This document shows, piece by piece, positions 12,522-22,808 of a DNA stretch of 64,000 nucleotides. Below the pieces are notes generated by a model. It saw nothing but the letters and a program-made list of their open reading frames with translations, had not been told where the DNA came from and ran no database searches. The stretch lies in NCBI GenBank assembly GCA_012064415.1, contig SSNU01000346.1, positions 1-64,000 of the forward strand, read 5' to 3'. Every line of letters begins with the position of its first letter. Position 1 is the first letter of the stretch. Position numbers and translations under genes: made by a program. The DNA is from Gyrodactylus bullatarudis (lineage: Eukaryota > Platyhelminthes > Monogenea > Gyrodactylidea > Gyrodactylidae).

Positions 12522-13985
12522 CTTAAAATTATATCATTTTAAAAGTGACACTACTGATGATCCTTTTAGAAATGTACATCTAGTGATTTAATATATTCTC
12601 TTCCTACTATTGAATTTTGAATTATGAACTTAAGAGGATTCTTGGAAGTTTATGAAAATTTACGTGAATATTTTGCTTGTAATAATATGTTGAAAGCTTT
12701 TCATTGAAAAGTGAATTTTTCAATTAAAATATTTCATTGACTTGGTAAAAGTATAGATGAGTAATCTCTTTACTTAGAAATTTAGAAAAGAGACTTCCCG
12801 GAACCTTTTATTCTTGCAGGGAATTTAAGATTAAATTAAACTTTTCTCAAAGTAATAATAATTGCAACTTCGACTAAAAAGGCGGTCTAATCTTTGAGCC
12901 TAACAGGCTAAACTTTGAAAGGAGCAAATTTTTTGTGAAATTCTCCTAAATTTATGATCGCTTGAGATTTGGTTCCTTCTTTATTCACAATCACAATAAA
13001 TGGCTAATCTATAGAACATTTCCCCCTCTTGTTTTGCAGTAATTTTTCTGAATGACAAAGAGACTAAGGGCTTTGAGTTTTCACCAAAAGGGATTCGTTT
13101 TCATTTCATCGATAATAAAAAGACCAACACAATTCAAAGTAAATAAGAGGGGGCAACTATTCTCTAATTTAACACAATAAATTTTGATGGCTTCAGTCCA
13201 GTTATCATGAAAAATTCAAAATATCCACAATAGAATTCATAAATTAGCTTTTCCAGACAAGACTGAAATTCATAATGTTAGATTTTCAAACTCTAGGCAT
13301 AACTAAAGTATTTAGAATCAAAACTCAGACATTTTCACAATGAGCAATGCATTGAAATTAAAAATCGTTACAATGAGTTGCCGTGAGTATGCGACGAAAT
13401 TACTTTAGTCATTATCATCATCATTATCACTTGATGATGACTTTTTTATTCATTTTCATTATTTTTGTAACATGTAAGTCTACATGCATACATGTATATC
13501 ATATCAATATACATTAAAGGTAATCGCTAATAATAAACTTGTCACAGATCTATAATACTGTATAAACTGCTTATTACGTTTTAGTAGCAGTTGAGACAAA
13601 CAGTTACAAGACTCAAGTCAAGACAAATACTCAAGTCAATAAAAACATCATTATAAACTTAATTTATTGTAGGAAAGTAACTTTATAAACAAATAAATGA
13701 ATTTAATTGTGATACTCTTGAGCATTATTCTTAGTACAGTATATACATATTATTATGTCATATGCTTGATTAATCTTAATACTTTCGGGATATATCATCA
13801 AATGACGACGCTTTCACAATAATTCAGCAGACTTCTATAGTTATTTTAGTTATGCATATTTGTTAATGCTGAGAAATCGTTATAATTATACATACATCTA
13901 CTGGGGGGTATTTGTCTAAAATTCTTTTCAAAATTGCCTTGTTTGTTTGAACATAGAAATTCTTCGTTTGACTTTAATCTCTTTC
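12522..13985. other. Gene-free AT-rich stretch
   Basis: I see no coding, RNA or sharply bounded repeat feature. Confidence 0.4.
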
Positions 13986-14530
13986 CAGAAGTTGATACAT
14001 GGATACTTAATTAATTAATCATCGTCAGTATAAGAAAAAATTTTATTTGAAGAAATAATATATTTCGCCAGGTGTTATCAAGCTTATTTTGTTGAAATAA
14101 ATGCGTATACTTTCAGTCAATTCTATTTCTCAAAATTCTTAAGAACTATAGCCAACAAATTTTTCAATCACTTGCCCCATGTATTCATGAATGGTTTTGG
14201 TGTCAAAAAATTCATTTTTATACGGGTACAACTATCTACAACCAGCTACATTACTCTATCTGTATTAAATATTTACGCTTTTTCAAAAATCAGTGGTCTA
14301 ATATCAATGTAAATTTTTTAAATGAAATTTTAATATTATTAAGAAACAATTCCAATTGATGAAAAACCAAAAAAAAATTCCTACTATAAGTTGTAGAGAA
14401 GAAAAATTAAAAATCAACTGGGCCAAGGTAACTGTAAGTCATTTGAATGGTTCATGATAAAGAATCAAGATCGAACAAGTCACATATCTTGTCAAATCCA
14501 CATCGAATTCGAGATAATAAAACGATATTA
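13986..14530 (-). mobile_element. Penelope-like element, 3' remnant
   Basis: Two blocks match the 3' flank and the end of the ORF of the intact element at 19.7-22.2 kb in the same orientation. The block near 14040-14090 contains the ATATTTCGCCAGGT motif. The block at about 14340-14450 matches the region around the stop codon, including AACTGGGCCAAGG. An unrelated insertion of about 220 bp separates them. No RT sequence is left. Confidence 0.65.
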
Positions 14531-14538
14531 TTCAATTC

Positions 14539-15040
14539 GTGGGTTTCAGTATCTCTGATAGACTTAAAATTGACCATCTCTCTAATCTCCCTAAAATAAA
14601 ATCCACTATTTTCTCAATCTCTCCTCTTGTTCCCTCACTAACTTTTGAAAAATCTCTCGAGATTGAGCATATTCAATCTAGATTCCTCTATTTCTTATAT
14701 CCTGATTTAGAATCCTATAATTCTCGCATATTAGTCTCTGGGCTCAACCCTCTCTGGGTTAGAAGATATGCTATTATTGTTAAATCATTTGCAAAATCTG
14801 TTAACTTATTTGAAAACTCATATAATCTCAGAAACCCCTCTTTTTCAAATCACTATTTACTATCATCAATGATGATTCATCATAAAATATGATTGATAAA
14901 AAATATAAAATATCTGACTGTCATGACCTGACTAATATTAAAACTATAATGTCACACATTAGGTCCAAACTTGATTATTCTAAGAGTCTCCTCTATGCTA
15001 ATCTTCATTAATCCCAGAATTTTTAATGAAATTTCTTGAA
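14539..15040 (+). mobile_element. LINE (family B), 5'-truncated copy
   Basis: The frame at 14539-14892 encodes the C-terminal part of a LINE ORF2, including IEHIQSRFLYFLYPDLESYN, LNPLWVRRYA and SYNLRNPS. The same phrases recur in the copies at 17.9 kb and 49.7 kb. A frame break follows near 14890, and the coding homology resumes to a stop near 15010. The RT core is missing. Confidence 0.75.
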
Positions 15041-15152
15041 AGGTTTATTTATTTCTACAATACTCATTACACATATTTCATGACAATAGATTAAACAAAC
15101 TATTTTATTTTTGAACCGCCATATAATATCCAGAGATGCTATGTATATACAC

Positions 15153-15855
15153 CTAGTTAATATGAAGATGGGAATTAATGATTTTTACAAAATTCTTATT
15201 TTTTTCATCGAAAATCTAGATCATGAGGCCATTTTTCACGATACGGAGAAAAAAAATTTGGAAAATATCAATTTTTAAGGAAAATACGGCAAATTTGAAG
15301 TCTTGAAGTAGCGCCAAATTCCCATTTTTTTGAACTTTGAGTTGAAAATTTTAGTTGATTTCAATGTGAGAGAGTGATCAAAAGTTGATTTTTAGGATCA
15401 CAATAAGACAAAAAAAACCGATGGTCATAATAAAACTTTCAATATATTCGTCATTTTTCTGGGATCTTGAAATATCAAATTTCATTTACTTTCAAGTAGG
15501 GAAAATGATGAAAAAATCAAAATTTGATTTTGACACGACATTATGGAGTGATTCTTAAAACCAGATTCAGCATATTCAATTTCTTTGTCTTATTGTGATC
15601 CTAAAAATCAACTTTTGATCACTCTCTCACATTGAAATCAACTAAAATTTTCAACTCAAAGTTCAAAAAAATGGGAATTTGGCGCTACTTCAAGACTTCA
15701 AATTTGCCGTATTTTCCTTAAAAATTGATATTTTCCAAATTTTTTTCTCCGTATCGTGAAAAAAGGCCTCATGATCTAGATTTCAAAAAATCTTGATCAA
15801 ATTCGATTTCTTGATGAAAAAAAATCATTAATTCCCATCTTCATATTAACTAGCT
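15153..15855. repeat. Complete foldback element (family 1), copy at 15 kb
   Basis: Inverted arms of about 270 bp run from CTAGTTAATATGAAGATGGG on the left to its complement on the right. Both arms contain the GCGCCAAATTCCCATTTTTT block. The arms are nearly identical, and the spacer of roughly 170 bp is non-coding. Confidence 0.88.
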
Positions 15856-17607
15856 TTATATTTGTATTTATATTTATTTATTTTATCTTTTATAACTCAA
15901 TAAAACCATACTTTCTAACAAAAAAATTCTCAGCAACTCTATACTGAGGAGTCTCAATAAAGCTTGCCATACATGCAAAATGGGTGACTTCTCCTCATCG
16001 AATAATTATCTCTCTTTTGCTTTAATAAAAGACTTGAGCATTCAACTTAAATAGAGCGTATTTTAGTCCCTTTATAATGTTGAGCTCATGTGTAAATATT
16101 TTTTCCATTTGCAAGCGATTAATTAAAGATTGTCTTCAGGTTTTGATCCAAGAATAATGGCGAAAGTGTTATTCATTTTCTATATTTTTAAAAAGGAAAT
16201 AAAAATAAACTTTATAAGACATTTCAACCTTCAGATCCTCTCATTCTATAAGCTAAAATTAAAGAACTTGTGTTATCTCAAAATTAAGACTTGCCACAGA
16301 GTCTCATGAATGTCTCTTGTATTTTGATTTGACGCAGATTCTGAATCTCGTCTTGAAATTTGTGAGTTGTATTCAGTTTCGCGAGATAACCAGAAAATTC
16401 TATTTTTTCCATGAACGAAATCAGTATTGACAAACTGCCTAAAAACTGGAGCATTAAGTAGTGAATTAAATTCTGCGTCGATTCTGTAGATGAATGTGTG
16501 ACAGAAAGAGAAAAAATTTTGGCGAAAAATCAAATCCAGTAAAGATTTTTGAAAAAAATCACAAATTTTGAGTGAAATCAAATCACATAATTTTCCTGAG
16601 CTCTCAAAATTTTCTGTTCTTATGATTGAAACTCTGTCAGGCCTTCTCTTTAAAAAAATTGTCTAAAATTTTGAGAATGTAAAATGAAATAAGTAACGAC
16701 AAGATTATCTCCAGGATTTATTATTATTTCTGTTATGAAAAAAATATCTCTTCATTTATCAAGGTAAATCATTATCGTAATAAAGTTTCTGGTTTTGTTT
16801 GAAATTTCCTTTTTAATCTCCTTAAAGATGTATTAATAAAAAACACTGCTTATTTACTTGGGTAGAGATTTTTTTCTTTTTCATCACAACATCTAAAAAT
16901 TAAAATTATTATTATCACAGTCGACATCATCAAAAGGAACAAGGTAGTTGTTGTGGAAAAGATTTTATCCTAGGTAGTAGTGTAGATTAGGAAGAGACAA
17001 CTGAATTCTCATTATTAGAATTCAAACAGATTTATCACAGAAAGTATTGGTTTTTAAATCGAGTCTTGAAGATTAAAGATTTTTCCCAAAGAAATATAAC
17101 TACAATTAGTGAAAAATAATCCCATTCAAATTTCCCTAGGTCAAGTTATTATGCAGTTGATATGAAGAATGTCACTTAGCAAGAGAACATTCTGTTTATC
17201 AGCAGCAAGGGTTGAATGTCTAGCTGGTTATCATCTCAAATTTGAGAAACAGCATTGATAAAAATTACTAAAGATACTAGAAAGGAGAAAACAGTGTTCA
17301 TTGAACACAGACCAATCATCCTTACACTCTATGAGATGTAACAGGTTTAAAAGAAAGATGGTTAAAAAGTAATACTCAGACAGATTAGGGTCGAAATAAA
17401 GGCAAAACCATCAATGCCACATGCCTTGTCTTATTTCTTCAACCTTATGAATCGAGATTTTATTCATTCTCTTCAGAGATTAAGTATTGAAGAATTTACG
17501 AGGTAATTTATATCTTCTTGATCCCAAAATGATTATCAATTATCAAAAATAGATCGAATTTTACTATCACAAATATGGGAATACAATTATTCTAAGGACT
17601 CAAAACT
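15856..17607. other. Gene-free AT-rich stretch
   Basis: A 102-codon minus-strand frame at 16273-16581 has no recognisable domain or splice-supported extension, so I do not call it a gene. Nothing else is visible. Confidence 0.35.
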
Positions 17608-18634
17608 AAAGCTAGTTGACATGAAGATAAGAATTTACTTTTACGAAGGGGAACGACCAAGAATTCGAGCTTCGAGTTGAAAGTTTTTGCTGATTTCGAG
17701 AGAGTGGCCGAAAGTTGATTTTTAGGATAAGACAAGAAAACCGATAATCATCATAAAATATTAGATGAAGTCGTCATTTTTCAGGGATCTTGCATCATCA
17801 AAATTTCATCGATTCTCAAGTAGGGAAAATGATCGAAAAATCAAAATTCAATTTTCCCACGATGATGGGGTGATTCTTCAAATCTTGTTTAGAATATTTG
17901 ATTTCTTTGTCTAATCTCAATGTCTATCTATTGAACGTATTCAATATAGATTTCTACACTCAATTTTTCACCATTTAGATTCTTACAATGCACAAATCTC
18001 GGTCTCAGGGCTTCATCCGCTTTGGGTTCGCAGATATGGATTTTCAGTTAAAAAATTCTCTGAATCTTATTCTACAGCGGATAGTAATTATTCTCTTAGA
18101 AATGCGAAATATAAACCAATTTTTTTGTTGAATTCCTTTAATAAAATATTCTCAAAATACAAATTATCTGATTGTGAAAACCTGACTAATCTTAAATTAG
18201 TCATATCGCACATCAGATCTAACCTGGATTATTCTAAGTTTCTTCTCTATTCTTACATTAAGTAATAACCGCCAGATGATTAACGATTTACCTTCAGACA
18301 CTAGAGTTTATTATTAACAATTTCTCTATTTTCATTGCCATTCTATTTAAAACATTATAAATCCACAAGATCAAAATTATTTCATGCTATTTATCAGATT
18401 TATTTACATTTATTTTGTGTACATTATTTATTTATTTATAATTTTTTTCATAATTCAATATAAGATTTTTTCTAACAAAAAAACAAAAAAATTGACTACT
18501 CTCTCACTTTGAAATCATCAAACATTTTCGACTCAAAGTTCAAAGCTAACTCGAGAATTGAAATATGTCTTTATTTTCATATTGTGAAAGTGAGTAAAAA
18601 ATCATAAAATCCCATTTTCATATTAACTAGCTTT
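17608..18634. repeat. Foldback element (family 1) split by a LINE
   Basis: The left arm (from AAAGCTAGTTGACATGAAG, about 17608-17924) and the right arm (about 18490-18634, ending with the complement of the family terminus) belong to one element. A LINE fragment interrupts the centre. Confidence 0.7.
17925..18490 (+). mobile_element. LINE (family B) 3' fragment nested in a foldback element
   Basis: An open reading segment encodes RIQYRFLHSIFHHLDSYN, LHPLWVRRYGF, NYSLRNAKY and a C-terminus with IRSNLDYSKFLLYSYIK, stopping near 18266. An AT-rich 3' part ends in an A-rich tail (AACAAAAAAACAAAAAAA). It is 5'-truncated, as is usual for LINE insertions. Confidence 0.75.
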
Positions 18635-18704
18635 TTTATCCTAATTAGGATTAGTATTATAATACTTATTTATTTAATTTAAGTATTTAATTTATTTAAT
18701 TTAA

Positions 18705-19667
18705 GGGTTATTCACCAAGTTAGTATCAATTTTTTCATTATTTTCACCAATAGTATTATTTTCCAAAGTAGTATCATATTTTAAAAATATTCTATTATAG
18801 TATCAATACTTAAAAATATTTCAAAAACAGTATAATACACCAATATATATTTTCAGAATTAGTATTAGCTTGAGGAAAAATAACTATAATCAAACAAATG
18901 TTTTTTTCAATTTGAAATTAAAAAATAATTTTTTCTAAGAAAAATAAAAAAAGTAACGTTGATAAATATCAGGATAAGATCTTTTCGGCTACTGAACGAA
19001 TTTATTTCTTCTTAGGGTTTCCTCTTTTACATGAATCCGACTTTGGTTTAGGATTTGATGATTTTAGACCATCCAAATCACAGAAATTAAATTCAGAACT
19101 GTACATTTCTTTTCAATTCTGTTATTTTGTAAAAATTCGGAAGGTAGTCTTCGGGTACTTTTGGCTAAGTTCCATTAAGGATGACTTGCTTGATTCAGCA
19201 ATGTTGGACGTGAGATAACCGAATCTGCAGGTGGGGAAATAGCACTCGACCCAAAATTTAGCATCTATTTTTGATAGATATTCATGAATATTCAAATAAC
19301 AGCTATCTAGAGCAATTATTGGCAAACCTTTAAGAATGCCTTTATGAATGCCAAATCTTGTTCATCCCTCGATTTCAGTATATTAGTGAAAGTTCCAGGA
19401 TTTTGCAATGTTCTTCAACTCAAAAAGCTCTCCGAAAAATCTTCAAATAAATTTTTTAAATTGATCTGATTATAGTTATTTTTCCTCAAGCTAATACTAA
19501 TTCTAAAAATATATATTGGTATATTATACTGTTTTTGAAATATTTTTAAGTATTGATACTATAATAGAAAATTTTTAAAATATGATACTACTTTGGAAAA
19601 TAATACCGGTCTATTATACTATTGGTGAAAATAATGAAAAAATTGATACTAACTTGGTGAATAACCC
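18705..19667 (-). mobile_element. Mutator-like (MULE) element, internally deleted
   Basis: Long terminal inverted repeats of about 200 bp (18705-18905 and 19470-19667) begin GGGTTATTCACCAAGTTAG and are near-identical. The element is flanked by a perfect 9-bp duplication, TTAATTTAA, at 18696-18704 and 19668-19676. Long TIRs and 9-bp duplications are typical of Mutator-like elements. The interior keeps a scrap of transposase. Confidence 0.85.
19000..19380 (-). pseudogene. MULE transposase remnant
   Basis: The frame at 19122-19325 contains FWVECYFPTCRFGYLTSNIA followed by ESSKSS, the phrase found just after the catalytic core of MULE transposases (R-x-G-[HY]-L-T-S-N-x-x-E-S). About 65 residues survive of a protein that normally has several hundred, so it is non-functional. 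Confidence 0.65.
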
Positions 19668-19770
19668 TTAATTTAATTATTATGTATTAAATATTCACGT
19701 ATACTTACATATACGTCCGAAATTCCCATAGAGTTATTCATCATTGTCAGTATAAAAAAGAATTTTTTTA

Positions 19771-19813
19771 ATTAGAGAAATATATATTTCGCCAGGTCTT
19801 ATCAATCTCTAAT
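19771..19813 (-). ncRNA. Hammerhead-ribozyme-like motif in Penelope-like element 3' flank
   Basis: Read on the minus strand, an 8-bp stem I (ATTAGAGA with TCTCTAAT) encloses TTGATAAG, a short hairpin (GACCTGGC), then GAAA and a short AT stem III. This is the order of a minimal type I hammerhead, which Penelope-like elements are known to carry. Two core positions differ from consensus CTGANGA (T for C3, A for G8), so cleavage activity is doubtful. Confidence 0.45.
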
Positions 19814-19952
19814 CCTGGTTCAATTAAATGATTATAATTATTAGTTCAATGAAATTTATGTTAATGAAATTGTAAAATTCTTGAAACACTTCCAATTGAT
19901 GAAAAACCAAAAAACTTCTCTATTATTAGATGTAGAAAAGAAAAATTAAAAA

Positions 19953-22229
19953 TCAATTGGGCCAAGGCAACTGCAAATCATGTAAATGGTTCTTTTGGAT
20001 GCATAAGTTAGGATCTTCGTTCATGATTAGAAACTTCTCCCGGATTTTTAGGTCTATAAGTTTGTCGTTTGGGCATTTGAATAAAATTTTGAAATTTTCT
20101 TCACTTGCTTCACAACCACATTGCTCTAGGTGCTTTTTAATTGAGGAATTCTTTCTGTTGAGGTGTTCTTTTATCCTAACAGCTAGACGTCTTTGGGTTC
20201 TTCCTATGTATTTGGCTCCGCATGTAGCTTGGAAACTATAGATGAGATTTGATTGCTCAGATGGTTCTAGTTTATCTTTAAGCTGGAATTTGAATAGACT
20301 TGTGGTTTTGAATACAACCTTCAATTGTATATCATTATAATTTTCATTTACAAGTTTGGTCAATTTCCTTCTTAAATCATGACTAAAGCCATCTCCTTTG
20401 AACGATAATTTGACATAGATCCGGATGGTTTCATCATTTTGTTCCTCTTGAATATCTTCTTGGTTGTTTGCTTCATCTTCTAAAGCCTTTTCTATATATT
20501 TGCGAACAAAATTTTGAGGATATCCGTTTTCTCTGAGTCTTTCTTTTATCTCATCAATTTCTTTTAGGAATTCTTCCTCGCTGACAATTCTCTTGGTCCT
20601 CTTGATTAAGCCAATAATTAAACCTGTTTTGTAACTTTTTGGACAGAAACTTGAAAAATGTAGATATTTTCCAGTGTCTGACTTCTTATGGTGGATATTT
20701 CTTTTAAGGGTTCCGTCAGGTTTTCTCGTTAGCTTTACATCTAGGAAACTCAATGTGTCTTCTATTTCTTCTTCTTTTGTGAATTTGATGTTAGGATGAA
20801 TTGAGTTCATCTCTCTATGGAATTCTGAAATAGAAGCATTTTGTTTCATTATTATGAAAGTGTCATCTACGTATCTGATGTACATGTCTGTATATCTGTT
20901 GATGATGTTTTGCATTCTGTGTTTTTCTAAGAAACCAAGAAAAATGTCCGCTAGTATTGGGCTCAGTGGTGATCCCATAGCTATTCCATCTCTTTGAAAA
21001 TAGATTTCATTTTGGAAAGATAGGGGAATATTTGTGCAGCATTTTCTGACCATTTCGACAATTTCTTCTCCACTCATTATGAAATCATTTCTGTTGTTTT
21101 CGATATATGAACCTATTATGTTCAGAGTTTCTTCAATAGGAATATTAGGAAAAAGTGATGTTATATCAAACGATACCATCTTTCTAGAACCGACATTGCA
21201 ATTCTTCATTTTGTCAACAAATTCGAATACGTCTTTCACAACATGTCTTTTGTAGTATTCATGAATTGGTCTGAGAACATCTTGAAGCCATTTTGCTAGA
21301 AAATGCTGTGGACAGGCTGACATATCTAGAATTGGTCTCATTGGTAATACATTTGGAAGGTTCTCTGGGTCAATCTTATGTGTCTTTGGTAGGAAATATA
21401 ATCTGGAAATTGAAGAATTTTTCCTGATTATTGAATTCATTGTGAAACTATCTATCAACCCTCTTCTATGAAGATTCTTTCCAATCTTTTCTATTTCTTT
21501 TTCTTCGTCGCCTATTTTGTAATTTACCCTGAGTTCTTCACTTTTCTCAAATTTCGTTTCATCCGAAAGAAATTCACATCCTGATTGAATATAATCCTGT
21601 CTCTTAATTATTACTAAACCTCTCCCCTTGTCTGGTCTTGCCAGGACTAAGTCTCTATTGTTTGTTATCTCCTTCAGTGCCTCCCAGTGTTCCCGTTTTA
21701 GTTTGTTGCTTATATTCTTTTTCTTACTATAATTTTTGTATGTATTGAGAAGATCTATTTTGATATTTTCCAGATTTGCCCCTTCTTTAAGTCTATTTGT
21801 TTCAGATAGATCCCACGCTAATTTTTCGAAAGCAGTTTTATCTTCTGTGTTTTTTGTTTTCTTTGGGACGCAGAAATTAGGACCTAGTGAGAGTATTTCT
21901 TTTTGTATTCTTGTGAGTTCTATTCCAGCGTAGTTGAAAAAGCCTTTGTCCTGAATGACATTCTCTGTTTCTATTTGTCTCATTAAGTTTTGTAACTTCT
22001 TTTCACTTTCTTTCCCCCCTTGTATTTTTAAGAACCTGTCAATATGTGCTTCCAATGATTCGTTCGCAATTATATGTTGTCTTGCATTGCTAAGTTTTGC
22101 TTCGAGTCTCTCAATTTTCTGTCGATTATTTTCCAATTCCTTTAAAGCAGATAGTTTGACATATTCATATTTGTGGAACAAAAATTCATCCGGGATCCTG
22201 TTCCACATGAACTTTGGAAATCTGTCCAT
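19953..22229 (-). CDS. Penelope-like retroelement protein: reverse transcriptase with GIY-YIG endonuclease
   Basis: An uninterrupted 758-codon ORF encodes the single polyprotein of a Penelope-like element, which copies its RNA at a nicked target. Residues 1-160 are partly coiled-coil. RT motifs follow in order: PKTHK and RPILD, SFDITSLFPNIP (catalytic Asp), GIAMGSPLSPILAD, IRYVDDTFIIM (catalytic Asp pair) and DTLSFLDVKL. The C-terminal region carries the endonuclease: IYSFQATCGAKYIGRT with a following arginine and EHL, then paired histidine/cysteine residues and the LCIQK ending usual for the group. Length and motifs look complete, with no frameshift, so this copy may be recent. The 3' flank (19690-19952) is shared with the remnant at 14.0-14.5 kb and holds a hammerhead-like motif. 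I found no pseudo-LTR upstream. Confidence 0.93.
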   Translation of the reverse strand: MDRFPKFMWNRIPDEFLFHKYEYVKLSALKELENNRQKIERLEAKLSNARQHIIANESLEAHIDRFLKIQGGKESEKKLQNLMRQIETENVIQDKGFFNYAGIELTRIQKEILSLGPNFCVPKKTKNTEDKTAFEKLAWDLSETNRLKEGANLENIKIDLLNTYKNYSKKKNISNKLKREHWEALKEITNNRDLVLARPDKGRGLVIIKRQDYIQSGCEFLSDETKFEKSEELRVNYKIGDEEKEIEKIGKNLHRRGLIDSFTMNSIIRKNSSISRLYFLPKTHKIDPENLPNVLPMRPILDMSACPQHFLAKWLQDVLRPIHEYYKRHVVKDVFEFVDKMKNCNVGSRKMVSFDITSLFPNIPIEETLNIIGSYIENNRNDFIMSGEEIVEMVRKCCTNIPLSFQNEIYFQRDGIAMGSPLSPILADIFLGFLEKHRMQNIINRYTDMYIRYVDDTFIIMKQNASISEFHREMNSIHPNIKFTKEEEIEDTLSFLDVKLTRKPDGTLKRNIHHKKSDTGKYLHFSSFCPKSYKTGLIIGLIKRTKRIVSEEEFLKEIDEIKERLRENGYPQNFVRKYIEKALEDEANNQEDIQEEQNDETIRIYVKLSFKGDGFSHDLRRKLTKLVNENYNDIQLKVVFKTTSLFKFQLKDKLEPSEQSNLIYSFQATCGAKYIGRTQRRLAVRIKEHLNRKNSSIKKHLEQCGCEASEENFKILFKCPNDKLIDLKIREKFLIMNEDPNLCIQKNHLHDLQLPWPN

Positions 22230-22611
22230 TTGTAAACATGACTTGTAAAATCTAAATTGGCCAATTTTTTTTTTTTTTAATTTAATTGCCTTGAAATGAG
22301 CCTATGAACAGTGGGACTGATTAATTTGAAGCATTTACATACTAATACAATCAACATGAGAAAAAGAATTTATATTTTTGCGATAGAAGTTCAAAAATCT
22401 CCACGTCATACGAGTTATCTACAAAATATAGAAACAAAAAATTAGTTAATATGGATTTTGGAATGTACTCAAAATTTTATCCGAGTAATATTCAAAGGTT
22501 TTCCCTCATGGTTTGTTAGGTCGCTATATGTTAAACAAACTGTTTTTAGACAATTAATTTACTAGCCAAGTGTGGTCACTGGTTATATCAATGTAAATCT
22601 CACACCTAAAT

Positions 22612-22808
22612 TTTAGAATTTGGATGAGCAAGTGTCAATTCCATGAGGGAGTCAAATAATATTCAACTCACGGTGGCAGATGCAGACACGTTTCGTTATT
22701 ATTAGGACTGGTAACTGACCAGTGGTCAGTACACCATAGCCAGGATTCCAACCAGAGTCTTCAACGCTTATAGAATTGACACTTGCTTATCCGAATTCTA
22801 ACATCTAG
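22612..22808. repeat. Inverted repeat with a tRNA-like B-box match
   Basis: GAATTTGGATGAGCAAGTGT near 22617 is complemented near 22777-22797 by ACACTTGCTTATCCGAATTC, with about 140 bp between. The minus strand of the interior holds GGTTGGAATCC, one mismatch from the Pol III B box, and a CTGACCAGTGGTCAG palindrome. I do not see a credible A box. Confidence 0.4.

Noticed and set aside
14060..14110. Hammerhead motif in the 14-kb Penelope-like remnant
   Set aside because: The GAAA side is present, but the core reads TTGATAAC and the stem I arms do not pair.
16273..16581. 102-codon minus-strand ORF
   Set aside because: No recognisable domain, no splice-supported extension and low-complexity composition; it could be chance in AT-rich DNA.
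18701..19671. PiggyBac-type element with TTAA duplication
   Set aside because: The TTAA is only part of a longer exact 9-bp duplication, and the internal remnant is MULE transposase, so Mutator-like fits better.
19957..20241. 94-codon plus-strand ORF
   Set aside because: Antisense shadow of the intact Penelope-like ORF.
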